Source: Bathymodiolus brooksi (lineage: Eukaryota; Mollusca; Bivalvia; Mytilida; Modiolidae). Taken from it: a stretch of DNA of 64,000 nt. The stretch lies in NCBI GenBank assembly GCA_963680875.1, contig OY804575.1, positions 30,160,494 to 30,224,493 on the forward strand, written 5' to 3'. Positions 58,001 through 64,000 of the stretch are shown in pieces; the stretch's first letter is position 1, and each line of letters starts with the position of its first letter. A model generated the notes under the pieces. The model made no database searches. It saw only the letters and a list, made by a program, of their open reading frames with translations, and was not told where the DNA came from. Both the position numbers and the translations under genes were made by a program.

Positions 58001-59893
58001 GTCGGTTGTTTTTCCGAAGTTTGCTGGACACTGATAACTGCTATGAATAACCAGGAAGCATGCTTTTCATGTAAATTCGTTATAATTGATATAATTTAAG
58101 AAATATATATATATGAAATTGGATCTGGGGTAAACAGTTAATATTATATAATGGTATTTAGTAAGAATGACACTTAAAATCTGAAATACATGATGTAATC
58201 AATAAAAACAAACCCGAACTCTGCAAAGGGGCCTGATAATGGGAAAATTGTAAACAAATTGTATTGCATATTATTGACAACACTTGAGTTTCTTGATTAT
58301 ATATTTTTCGAGAAAAAAAAAACCAGTCATGAAGTTCATTATTTTAGTCTCTAATTTAAAAGAGATATCACCTAGCGTTTTCTCCTGAAAAAAAAAAAAG
58401 AATAATATAAAAAACTACGATGCAATTCTACTGTCAAAATACGATTCGGCCGTAAAAAGATACTAAATTATGCTTACTGTATACATGTTGAAAAATGGAG
58501 TAGGTCGGTATAACACTTTTATTTTATTTATTTTTACACGAAATCCTCATATTTGTGTCGTTTTCGTGTAGAATCCATCAATATTTTTGTTTGTGACATA
58601 CATGTGCTTTACCTTCCGCAAACAATTTCGCACCTGCGCAAACGCTTTACCGAATAGGTTCACTTTGTAGGTCACAGAATATATGAATATTGTACGGGTC
58701 AACATTTAATTCTTTAATGGATACAAGAAAATAAAAAAGTGATGTATTTCATTCGTTCTAGGCTATTTACGTATGATATAATGAAAAATTTCAACTGCAA
58801 TTAGTATAAAACATCGAATATTGGCAACTTTTAATATAAACCAAAAAAAATCAATTTGAGCAACTGTATGCCTTTAATCAAATACCTTCAGGGTTTTACA
58901 TCATATTGCTTTTAAAATTTGATGAAATTTTCTAAAGGAAAGATTTCTTTGAACAAGCAAAGGATTGTAATTGATTCTACCTATGTTTGGTAAAGACTTT
59001 ACATGATCAGTCGACATTACCAGTTCAGTGCCAGTCATTTTGTGATGCTGTGGAAAAACGTCATTTTATAGTACACAAGTACGATATAGTTGTGACACAT
59101 AAATTACCATGTGTTTTCTTGTAAATTTATATATATAACTATATATGACAGAGCATGTTGATTTACAAAGAAACAGCTATGGAGAAATCAACCAGAATCA
59201 TTACAGTCAATTTTATATAGGATAACAAATCATTAATCAACAAATCCAAAGTCATAATTGTACTTCATGATGGATTGCTGTCCTCTAGTAATTTTAATGG
59301 AATCAGGTTAACTGGTTGATTTGAATTTATTTCCTGATTGATTATAGTATAACACAGCAATGTTATTTATAACTCAGCTGAAGTAAAATTTGTACAGTTT
59401 GTACTGGTGGCTCATGTTGATGTTGAATCGTTGTGGAAAAGCTTCGTAAATTACCGATATGTTTTTCCAAAGGAGTGTGGTTAGTGTTTGAAAATGACAG
59501 AAGCATTTTTTAAAAGAGATAATTTGTATACATGTGTTTGTATAGTAATGAACTGAAACTTTATTGATCTGATAAGGAAATGGAAGTTTTATGGGTATAT
59601 GTTCATCCTTAACTGATAATTTAATTGTATCACATTGTGATCGAAGCAAAAAGTCAAAAAGGAATATTACTTCCTGTATTTCTGTCACTGAAAAATCTAT
59701 GGAAGCCCAAAAGCATAATAAATGTAACTGTGGTGCTATAAGCAATGATTCCTTGTCTGCAGGTGGCTGTGATGATACATTGAAAGCTCATGCTGAAAAC
59801 AGACTAATGTCTATGATCAACGAAAGTGGAGAAAATTATGATTATGATCTGATTGTGATAGGAGGAGGTTCAGGAGGACTGGCAGCTTCCAAA
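37366..59893 (+). CDS. TXNRD3: Thioredoxin-glutathione reductase, N-terminal 129 residues (4 exons, gene continues past the window)
   Basis: NADPH-dependent selenoflavoenzyme that reduces thioredoxin and, through its fused glutaredoxin domain, glutathione-linked substrates. Exons 37366-37473, 45303-45363, 55432-55518 and 59763-59893 total 387 nt (129 codons); introns are phase 0, 1, 1 and 0 with GT/AG borders. Residues 1-90 form a glutaredoxin domain: active-site CPFC at 31-34, VKELFKNL and LELDQI, cis-proline TVPN at 74-77, glutathione-contact GGCDD at 86-90. Residues 113-129 ([17 protein letters not shown]) are the FAD-binding Rossmann start, G-x-G-x2-G at 119-124. The redox CVNVGC motif and the C-terminal selenocysteine motif of this family must lie beyond 64000. 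ATG 37366 is chosen because a stop is in frame at 37312 in the same exon and the start fits family length; no mitochondrial presequence is seen here. Introns are 7.8, 10.1 and 4.2 kb and full of mobile DNA. TXNRD1 with a glutaredoxin-bearing splice form is the main alternative name. Confidence 0.96.
37712..38513 (+). repeat. Dispersed repeat with tandem core (second full copy)
   Basis: Opens with TTTCACCTGGCCAAAAGGCC and CACTTGGCGTCCATCG and closes with AGGTGAGCAACGCAGACTC...GTCTCTTGTT. Inside are about four diverged units of roughly 185 bp (CTTGGCCAAATGAACCGAAA, GGAAGGTCCTC, CATGGCAGCC). Reverse of 1271-2118. Lies in intron 1 of the reductase. Confidence 0.75.
38766..39022 (+). mobile_element. 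tRNA-derived SINE
   Basis: Head with TGTGGTAGTTGTATTTACAA and B-box-like TGAGTTTGAATCCCA, a middle with GGTACTCCATTTTCCTCC, and the tail ATATTGTTGAAAGTGGTGTT. Same family as 53374, 54990 and 9351. Confidence 0.8.
39023..40298. other. intron sequence with decayed repeat
   Basis: 39050-39440 is a diverged partial member of the tandem-core repeat (CATCACATGGTGTCCATCG, TTCTCCTCTGTAACCATTTG). The rest holds nothing recognisable. Confidence 0.5.
40299..42022 (-). mobile_element. Non-autonomous DNA element, copy 1, with 13-bp termini
   Basis: Starts CCCATACATGTGA and ends with its exact complement. Its two end blocks (40299-40555 and 41395-42022) match, in reverse, 51963-52225 and 51175-51815. The middle (40556-41394) is different from the second copy and includes a large hairpin. 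On the minus strand the frame [10 protein letters not shown] opens near 41430 but stops at once, where the other copy continues into a zinc finger. No flanking duplication was found. Confidence 0.65.
40594..40757. repeat. Hairpin with about 62-bp arms
   Basis: AATAGGTTCTTACAT...GTGATCTTCCACGAGTGAT on the left is mirrored on the right with few mismatches. The loop holds a second hairpin (CTTTTCGC...GCGAAAAG). Probably a small inverted-repeat element. Confidence 0.75.
42120..43010. repeat. Duplicated block followed by a decayed tandem-core repeat
   Basis: GTCC(A/G)(C/G)(A/C/G)GGACACT words and ATTTCATATCGCAATC occur two to three times in 42130-42360. From about 42400 to 43000 the sequence is a diverged member of the tandem-core repeat, ending in the CAGGCTCCTGGGAGCATCTG block. 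Confidence 0.55.
43045..43168 (-). mobile_element. SINE fragment (tail part)
   Basis: GGTGTTTAATGCCACTTTCA then CAATATTTAATTATATCGTG and AGGAAACCGGAG; the head is missing. Confidence 0.7.
43525..43710. repeat. AAATTT-rich low-complexity tract
   Basis: Imperfect repetition of AAAATTTC/TTTCAAAATT words. Confidence 0.8.
43871..44669. mobile_element. TIR element of about 800 bp
   Basis: The first 75 bp (AACAGTTATTTAATGGGTGT...ACCAAACTATTTGTC) recur inverted at 44595-44669. A TAA stands outside both ends (43868-43870 and 44670-44672), which would suit a 3-bp duplication, but in AT-rich DNA this is weak. The interior repeats GACCAAGTGTTCTATT in both orientations. No gene. Confidence 0.7.
44670..44790 (-). 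mobile_element. SINE fragment (head part)
   Basis: GTTCGAACTCACAACGTTA (complement of the B-box region) and GGTAGTTGTAAATCCAACTA mark the tRNA-like head on the minus strand. It directly abuts the TIR element. Confidence 0.75.
44791..46519. other. intron sequence around exon 2
   Basis: Apart from exon 2 no further feature is supported. A splice-bordered 53-nt stretch just upstream of exon 2 is discussed in the findings. Confidence 0.4.
45303..45363 (+). CDS. TXNRD3: Reductase coding exon 2
   Basis: Acceptor TATTTTTACAG then [20 protein letters not shown] and the first base of Ser57; donor T|GTAAGT at 45363/45364 (phase 1). Encodes the helix after the CPFC site and the second strand of the glutaredoxin fold. 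Confidence 0.95.
46763..46928 (+). mobile_element. tRNA-Leu-like SINE, copy 1
   Basis: GATGTAGTCGAGTGGTCTAG matches an A-box region of the tRNA-Leu type; the B box is GGATTCAAATCC. The body goes on with AACAAAAATTTGACAGCTC and ends CAGACGTATATA. Confidence 0.85.
47229..47394 (+). mobile_element. tRNA-Leu-like SINE, copy 2
   Basis: As copy 1 with a better B box (GGGTTCAAATCCC). Its 3' end is interrupted by the element at 47395. Confidence 0.85.
47395..47794. mobile_element. 400-bp MITE of the CAGTCTTC family
   Basis: Starts CAGTCTGCGAA and ends GTGAAGACTG, flanked by TATATA on both sides (47389-47394 and 47795-47800). The neighbouring array units show the uninterrupted site CAGACGTATATAATATTTAG. 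The interior contains repeated (G)ACTTGTGAAATTT and ACAAGTCCC words and shares only its tips with the shorter family members. Confidence 0.85.
48103..48281 (+). mobile_element. tRNA-Leu-like SINE, copy 3
   Basis: Same head and body; ends in a TA repeat. Confidence 0.85.
48325..48490 (+). mobile_element. tRNA-Leu-like SINE, copy 4
   Basis: Preceded by only the last 40 bp of the unit (CGAGACAAGGTAACACTACG), directly after a TA repeat. Confidence 0.85.
48795..49026 (+). mobile_element. tRNA-Leu-like SINE, copy 5, with long TA tail
   Basis: Nearly identical to copy 4 and followed by about 70 bp of TA repeat. Confidence 0.85.
49030..49212 (+). mobile_element. tRNA-Leu-like SINE, copy 6
   Basis: Begins right after the TA repeat of copy 5 (ACAGGGAGTGG) with no unit sequence in front, and ends in TA again. 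Confidence 0.85.
49213..49844. other. intron 2, no feature seen
   Basis: Contains an 88-codon ORF (49500-49766) without recognisable motif. Confidence 0.4.
49845..50076. repeat. 116-bp tandem duplication
   Basis: ACTATATAGATGCGCGAAAA starts at 49845 and 49961; the two units are identical over almost their whole length, so the duplication is recent or an assembly effect. Confidence 0.9.
50077..51025. other. intron 2, no gene seen
   Basis: A C/G-rich hairpin (GGGGGAGTACCCCCC and AGAGGGGGAAACCCCCCTCT) lies at 50742-50805. ORFs here are short and anonymous. Confidence 0.4.
51026..51090 (-). mobile_element. SINE tail fragment
   Basis: TTGATTGATTGATTGGTGTT then TAACACCAACTTTAGCAATG; only the conserved tail and its AATC-type repeat (minus strand) are present. 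Confidence 0.7.
51175..52225 (+). mobile_element. Non-autonomous DNA element, copy 2, carrying a zinc-finger ORF
   Basis: Same family as 40299-42022 in opposite orientation. The left block has CATACATGTGAACCTTCCGG and the right block ends GCAACTCTATCACATG. Here the two blocks are joined through the zinc-finger ORF, which the first copy has lost. Confidence 0.7.
51783..51968 (+). pseudogene. N-terminal zinc-finger piece of a hAT-like transposase
   Basis: ATG at 51783 opens 61 codons. [20 protein letters not shown], then [17 protein letters not shown] and NDLT give a W-x3-F...C-x2-C...G-G-x-ND-[IL] pattern. This resembles the BED/TTF-like finger at the N-terminus of ZNF862/KIAA1586/ZMYM-type hAT proteins; in that group a His follows at NDI-x-xH, but here the frame ends in LTKL. 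The stop coincides with the junction to the right-hand block of the element, so the rest of the transposase was lost by internal deletion. It may supply DNA binding to the element ends if expressed; that is speculation. Assignment is from recall. Confidence 0.5.
52226..53142. repeat. Decayed tandem-core repeat
   Basis: Two diverged units (52200-52500 and 52500-52830) share TGTACAGACAT(T/C)CAATATGAC, GCCTGTATAGATTAAA-like and GTTGAAATCTGACAT words. Probably another remnant of the family at 37712. No gene. Confidence 0.5.
53148..53324. mobile_element. 177-bp MITE with 5-bp TSD
   Basis: CAGGGGTGGATCCAGG at the left and CCTGGATCCGCCCCTG at the right. ATTGG occurs directly outside both ends (53143-53147 and 53325-53329). 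The interior has a GCGCCTCCCTCCGCTCGGCGC hairpin region and a poly-G run (53162-53171). Tip and size resemble hAT-type miniature elements. Confidence 0.85.
53374..53614 (-). mobile_element. tRNA-derived SINE
   Basis: Nearly complete: tail TGTTTAATGCCACTTTTAAC, middle AAACCGAAGTACCCAGAG, head TTATAAATCCAACTACCATA and CACGACGGCCAC at the 5' tip on the minus strand. Confidence 0.8.
54041..54178 (+). mobile_element. 138-bp MITE of the CAGTCTTC family with 6-bp TSD
   Basis: Starts CAGTCTTCGAAATG and ends CGTGAAGACTG, flanked by TACAGG on both sides (54035-54040 and 54179-54184). Its first 40 bp match the reverse of the element in the LINE at 33348. Confidence 0.9.
54481..54625. repeat. 29-bp tandem repeat, 5 copies
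   Basis: ATAAGTTATAATAACATAAA plus ACAAAAAAT repeats every 29 bp with one substitution. Confidence 0.95.
54990..55222 (+). mobile_element. tRNA-derived SINE
   Basis: Head TTGTGACCGTATGGTAGTTG and TGAGTTTGAATCCCGCTC, middle ATACTCCGGTTTCCTCCACC, tail ATATTGTTGAAAGTAGGATT with AAACACC. Only about 200 bp upstream of exon 3. Confidence 0.85.
55432..55518 (+). CDS. TXNRD3: Reductase coding exon 3
   Basis: Acceptor TCATTTTAG at 55431, 87 nt, donor G|GTAAGT at 55518/55519 (phase 1). Encodes residues 57-86 with [20 protein letters not shown], the cis-proline strand of the glutaredoxin domain. Confidence 0.95.
55520..56748. other. intron 3 with decayed repeat
   Basis: 55990-56560 is a diverged tandem-core repeat (TCTCCAAAACCAGTAGGCCA, ending AGGCGAGCAATATAGGCTCT). 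No gene. Confidence 0.5.
57306..57413 (+). pseudogene. Mini-ORF with a PCNA-binding-type motif
   Basis: 35 codons from ATG 57306. The start, [13 protein letters not shown], contains Q-x-x-I-x-x-F-F at residues 5-12, the exact PIP-box pattern. Then NSNGPTQQK leads into AT-rich sequence and a stop. It may be the truncated N-terminus of the transposase or accessory protein that the element once coded; there is no clear splice donor. Confidence 0.35.
57596..57990. mobile_element. 395-bp hAT-type MITE with 8-bp TSD
   Basis: TAGAGGTGTAACGATACG and CGGAGTATCGTTACACCCCTA are inverted ends; CTAATTAT is duplicated (57588-57595 and 57991-57998). The TAGGGGTGTAACGATAC tip with an 8-bp duplication is typical of hAT elements. 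A 63-codon ORF at 57859 is its terminal sequence read through. Confidence 0.9.
58878..59590. other. intron 3, no feature seen
   Basis: AT-rich with no repeat or ORF of note. Would hold the promoter if the upstream start at 59591 is used. Confidence 0.4.
59591..59761 (+). other. Candidate alternative first coding segment of the reductase
   Basis: ATG 59591 opens a frame that runs without a stop straight into exon 4 in the frame of the enzyme. It gives 57-58 extra residues in place of the glutaredoxin exons; a stop at 59573 lies in frame before it. The N-terminus MGICSSL fits the myristoylation pattern (Gly2, Ser6) with Cys4 for palmitoylation, and RSKKSKR at 18-24 is a basic patch. The start context (T at -3, G at +4) is weak. 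It could be a chance frame in an intron; composition is slightly less AT-rich than its flanks. Confidence 0.35.
59763..59893 (+). CDS. TXNRD3: Reductase coding exon 4
   Basis: Acceptor CTTGTCTGCAG at 59762, 131 nt, donor AAA|GTAAGT at 59893/59894 (phase 0). Completes the GGCDD motif, a 20-residue linker helix and the start of the FAD domain. The next exon is not found before 64000. Confidence 0.95.
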
Positions 59894-59910
59894 GTAAGTA
59901 CTGATTTATA

Positions 59911-60190
59911 GATTGATTGTATGATTGATTTTTGGTGTTTAACACCACTTTCAGCAATATTTCAGCTATATCATGGCAATCAGTGTTAGTGGTGGAAGAA
60001 GTCGGAGTACCCGGAGAGAACCACCGACCATGGGCAAGCAACTGGTAAGCTTTATCACTTGCAGCTGCGAGTTGAGTGCACTTTTTTGGTAATTTACAAA
60101 GCCGGGCACGAACCCACACCGTATTGGTGATAGGCTTTTATGAGTTGTTAGTTAATCCAACTACCTAACTCACTGAGCCATCCGGGTCCT
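59911..60190 (-). mobile_element. tRNA-derived SINE
   Basis: Tail GATTGATTTTTGGTGTTTAA at 59925, then CACCACTTTCAGCAATATTT and CGGAGTACCCGGAGAGAACC. The head (minus strand) is GATGGCTCAGTGAGTTAGGT (A box) and GTGTGGGTTCGTGCCCGGC (B box), the clearest tRNA-like head of this group. Starts 17 bp after the exon 4 donor. Confidence 0.85.
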
Positions 60191-61437
60191 AGTACTGATT
60201 AGAGGATGTAACTATGTGTATATTATAGAGGGTCAGGAGTAATGTGGACTTTAAAATGCAATCATGTATTATACTAATATAGTGGGACCACAAGGACTGG
60301 CAGTCACAGGTTTGCACTGATATATATTTTAAAGCCAGATCAGAAGTACTGAGGGCTTCCAATATAAGTACCTATTCATGTATTGTCATTCTTAAGTTGG
60401 TGCTTTGTCTGCCATATAAGAGGTAAGGAGTTAAGTGGGCTTCAGATAAAAGGGAGGATACCAGGAGTTTTTGAGTCCATAATCATTCCTCCAGGTAGTA
60501 CATATGCCCATGTGCCAAATTTAATAAAAACAAAAGTCAGATTTTTTTGGACATGAAAAATCTGGGTTTTTTTCATCAAATCTTACCAAAATTTCTCGTT
60601 TAAAACTTCTGGGTCAGTTTATTTTTAATTTTGCATCTTTTATGTCTATTTGTTTTGTTCTATGGCATTTGGTGCCATAAAGTTGAACGGTCATTCCCTT
60701 ATATGATTTTATTTATACTTTATACTATAGTACAGGACAGCTGTACTAGATGTATTGATTAATTAATACCTCAAGGTAAACAAGGTGTAAACTAATTAGT
60801 ATACCTTGATATTGAGGAAGATTAAATGTTATAAAACACTCGGATGTTTTATACTAGATATTGACCTTTATGGGTTGTATCATAGTTTCATTATTATCCT
60901 GATAAGATAAATGATTTGTGTGATATAGAAATATATTTAATGGTTTCTCACCTTATTGTGCTCATTAAAGGTAAACATCAGTAATACAGTGAAATGTTGT
61001 TACACTTTTTTAAGTATTATTGGTATATTGAATGCTATGTATCACATTAGTCTCTGATCAATGTTATTCAATCAATTTGTAGAATATAGAAAGCAAAATC
61101 AAATGACAACTTATTTACATGAAATTAGATAGTTATATTGGGGAAAAACTAGATGAAGGTGTTGTTTACTGATTGAATATCATTGAGTACATGTACTGGA
61201 GAGTTCTAAAGTAGATTGACAACATCTATGAAAGTGATATGAAAATTACATGCATATACATTTGTATATTAAGAAAAGAATGTTTAAACAGTGATGGTCA
61301 ACAATTCCAGCAATATCAACAAAACAAAAGAATGTTTAAACAGTGATGGTCAACAATTCCACCAATATCAACAAATTGAACCTCTCACCTCAACTCATTG
61401 AACATAAAAAAAAAGTCCACGACATATGACGTTGGAA
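60191..61437. other. intron 4, no gene seen
   Basis: A 52-bp direct duplication (AAGAATGTTTAAACAGTGAT) lies at 61275-61378. The next reductase exon was sought and not found. Confidence 0.5.
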
Positions 61438-61606
61438 ATCCATGTCTTGGCTTGGAACAGGCACAAACAAGTGGTGGGGTTAAACCATTAAATGGTATCC
61501 CAACACTCTCCTCTTGATAATTGTATCTCATCAAAAACTAACTTGTTCTTGCCATGCATGATAATGCTGGAATATTCCTCACTTGGCATTAAACAACAAT
61601 CATTCA
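61438..61606 (+). mobile_element. SINE-like tail fragment
   Basis: ATAATGCTGGAATATTCCTC then GGCATTAAACAACAATCATT and CACTC: same type of tail as the SINE at 2545-2842. Confidence 0.55.
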
Positions 61607-62809
61607 CTCTTATATAAATACATGTATGTAGAATGCCATATTTGCGTGCCGTGCCATAAGTTTGCCATGACCATTTTCTTGTACATTTGCTTACAAAAGA
61701 ATATATCTGTTTTAATGTGATATTATTGACTTTCCAACTTATAGAATTTAACCATGTACTACCCTTTTTTAAAAAGTTTTTAATGAAATATCATTATATT
61801 ATATCTATTGTGTATAAAACATCATTATATTATATCTATTGTGTATGAAATATCATTATATTATATCTATTGTGTATGAAATATCATTATATTTATATAT
61901 TGTGTAATTTTATATTGTTATTGTTGATTGGTATGAACATTTTTAGCTGACTTCCTGGAAAAACCAATCTCAATTTTTTCCATCAATATAAAGACATTCA
62001 TTGTGTCTCTCATCAGTCCATCATTTAATATCAGTTTGACAATTAATCCTCTCCAGTAGAACTGTTGACCACCAAACGAAACATACTATGCCTTTCTGAG
62101 ATGCTGTCCTTAGGATAAGGGGGTTCTGATTTGTAAAAATTGAAACTGTCAGACTCATGTAAATGGGGATGAAAAAAGAGAAAAAAATCTTCTCAAAAGG
62201 CTGTAATATATATCATTAAGTAGCAGAGTGATTTGTATGTAGATTACAATTTCTGCAAATGAATTTGAAGGCCAGAGTGTCTATGGACTCTGAGCCATTA
62301 CAGCCAAAGATTAACATATGATTCTGTGGGGGAAAAAAACATCATAAAAATCAATAAGAGGAGGGGAGTGGATTGTAATTCTTATCTAGCAAGATGGCAT
62401 TGACAATGCAATTGGTGAACATATTTTTGTGATAAGAAGGTTGATGTTTTAAACAGAAATAGCAATAGGGAAAGTATCCTTTCTTAAGATTCAATTTATT
62501 TAACATTAAGTATGATTATTAATGTAGATTCAAACATGTACAAAGAACACTCCATGTGCATCATGGCCAAATTTAAAATTTAAGAGTCAGTTTCTATGGT
62601 ATGATAGTGAGCATACTTACCTTCAGTGGGGAAGATTATGGGCTCAGATACTGGCTGGGTCAAACTAAAGATTATGGACCTGTTATTTGTTACATACTTC
62701 TCTCTTGAACTTGCAAACATTTTTGGAATAAATACAAAGACAGATTGGGTCTGACTGTCTGTGTGGGGATAATGTCATATTTTGTCTATCTGTGAACTGT
62801 TGTTTAAAG
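61607..62809. other. intron 4, minor repeats
   Basis: A roughly 36-bp unit (ATATCATTATATTATATCTA) repeats three to four times at 61787-61895. Nothing else identified. Confidence 0.5.
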
Positions 62810-63940
62810 CAATCTAGTACAGCAGGAATAAAAGTTAACAATCTAGTACAGCAGGAATAAAAGTTAACAATCTAGTACAGCAGGAATAAAAGTTAACAAT
62901 CTAGTACAGCAGGAATAAAAGTTAACAATCTAGTACAGCAGGAATAAAAGTTAACAATCTAGTACAGCAGGAATAAAAGTTAACAATCTAGTACAGCAGG
63001 AATAAAAGTTAACAATCTAGTACAGCAGGAATAAAAGTTAACAATCTAGTCCAGCAGGAATAAAAGTTAACAATCTAGTCCAGCAGGAATAAAAGTTAAC
63101 AATCTAGTACAGCAGGAATAAAAGTTAACAATCTAGTCCAGCAGGAATAAAAGTTAACAATCTAGTACAGTAGGAATAAAAGTTAACAATCTAGTACAGC
63201 AGGAATAAAAGTTAACAAACTAGTACAGCAGGAATAAAAGTTAACAATCTAGTACAGCAGGAATAAAAGTTAACAATCTAGTACAGCAGGAATAAAAGTT
63301 AACAATCTAGTCCAGCAGGAATAAAAGTTAACAATCTAGTCCAGCAGGAATAAAAGTTAACAATCTAGTCCAGCAGGAATAAAAGTTAACAATCTAGTAC
63401 AGCAGGAATAAAAGTTAACAATCTAGTCCAGCAGGAATAAAAGTTAACAATCTAGTCCAGCAGGAATAAAAGTTAACAATCTAGTCCAGCAGGAATAAAA
63501 GTTAACAATCTAGTCCAGCAGGAATAAAAGTTAACAATCTAGTCCAGCAGGAATAAAAGTTAACAATCTAGTACAGCAGGAATAAAAGTTAACAATCTAG
63601 TCCAGCAGGAATAAAAGTTAACAATCTAGTACAGCAGGAATAAAAGTTAACAATCTAGTCCAGCAGGAATAAAAGTTAACAATCTAGTCCAGCAGGAATA
63701 AAAGTTAACAATCTAGTCCAGCAGGAATAAAAGTTAACAATCTAGTCCAGCAGGAATAAAAGTTAACAATCTAGTACAGCAGGAATAAAAGTTAACAATC
63801 TAGTACAGCAGGAATAAAAGTTAACAATCTAGTACAGCAGGAATAAAAGTTAACAATCTAGTCCAGCAGGAATAAAAGTTAACAATCTAGTACAGCAGGA
63901 ATAAAAGTTAACAATCTAGTCCAGCAGGAATAAAAGTTAA
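62810..63940. repeat. 29-bp minisatellite, 39 copies
   Basis: Exactly 39 units of CAATCTAGTACAGCAGGAAT plus AAAAGTTAA, 1131 bp, with no length change. The only frequent variation is A or C at unit position 10 (TAGTACAG or TAGTCCAG). The first eight units are all A; later ones alternate irregularly, and single changes occur in units 13 and 15. Lies in intron 4 of the reductase. Confidence 0.97.
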
Positions 63941-64000
63941 CAGGGAACCCAGTAGCCCAAGACCAGTCAAATTTGGATTGAGCTTCTGAAAATTTTAAAA

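Larger units (their letters stand above)
56749..58873. mobile_element. 2.1-kb element with TTAA TSD (piggyBac- or Kolobok-type)
   Basis: The ends AGGCATACAGTCGCTCAAAT and ATTTGAGCAACTGTATGCCT (complementary with one mismatch) continue inward for about 80 bp of inverted repeat (to TCGATGTTTTATACTAAT). TTAA stands outside both ends (56745-56748 and 58874-58877). A TTAA duplication is the hallmark of piggyBac and Kolobok elements. No transposase core is visible, only a short N-terminal-like ORF at 57306, and a later hAT-type MITE sits inside at 57596. Confidence 0.8.

Noticed and set aside
62810..63940. CRISPR-like regular repeat
   Set aside because: The 29-bp units are contiguous without spacers and lie in a eukaryotic intron; it is a minisatellite.
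59894..64000. Further reductase exons
   Set aside because: I looked for the expected CVNVGC redox-site exon after the GGGSGG exon and found no stretch coding for it before the window ends.

Overview
The window is AT-rich animal DNA from a lophotrochozoan, most likely a bivalve mollusc. The evidence for this is introns of several kilobases with GT/AG borders, tRNA-derived SINEs whose tails end in GTTTAACACC-like blocks with GATT/AATC repeats, decayed non-LTR retrotransposons, and 150-190 bp tandem cores of a kind common in molluscs. The species cannot be fixed from the sequence alone. Nothing suggests a prokaryotic origin.

One host gene is clear: the 5' part of a thioredoxin-glutathione reductase (glutaredoxin domain fused to thioredoxin reductase, TXNRD3-like) on the + strand. 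Four coding exons join in frame with canonical splice sites (37366-37473, 45303-45363, 55432-55518, 59763-59893). They encode residues 1-129: a complete monothiol/dithiol-type glutaredoxin domain with CPFC, TVP and GGCDD motifs, then the start of the FAD-binding Rossmann fold (GGGSGG). The rest of the enzyme, including the expected selenocysteine C-terminus, lies beyond 64000. An open frame directly upstream of exon 4 starts with a myristoylation-type N-terminus (MGICSS) followed by a basic patch. It could be an alternative first exon giving a membrane-anchored reductase without the glutaredoxin domain.

Layout. 1-37.3 kb is intergenic and made almost entirely of mobile DNA: hAT transposase remains (0-0.8 kb); a 9-bp-TSD Mutator-like element carrying a helicase-like exon (4.2-5.1 kb); an element with a PHD-like zinc-finger exon (5.75-6.9 kb); a long repeat pair in inverted orientation (7.6-9.06 and 20.35-22.26 kb); a 1.84-kb element with tandem-repeat termini (9.6-11.4 kb); two copies of a satellite-cored element rich in AGGTCA half-sites (13.9 and 18.1 kb); a HARBI1-like fragment (15.75 kb); four LINE remnants (16.95, 22.7, 27.6-32.1 and 32.5-34.8 kb); and nested foldback elements (25.3-26.8 kb). 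37.3-64 kb is the reductase gene, whose introns hold at least eight SINE copies, a 465-bp tandem array of SINE-bearing units, several MITEs with exact target-site duplications, a TTAA-flanked 2.1-kb element and a 39-copy 29-bp minisatellite.

Because many insertions lie inside other repeats that are present elsewhere in uninterrupted form, empty sites can be read directly and several element boundaries can be fixed to the base. Element family names are inferred from motifs and duplication length, not from database searches.
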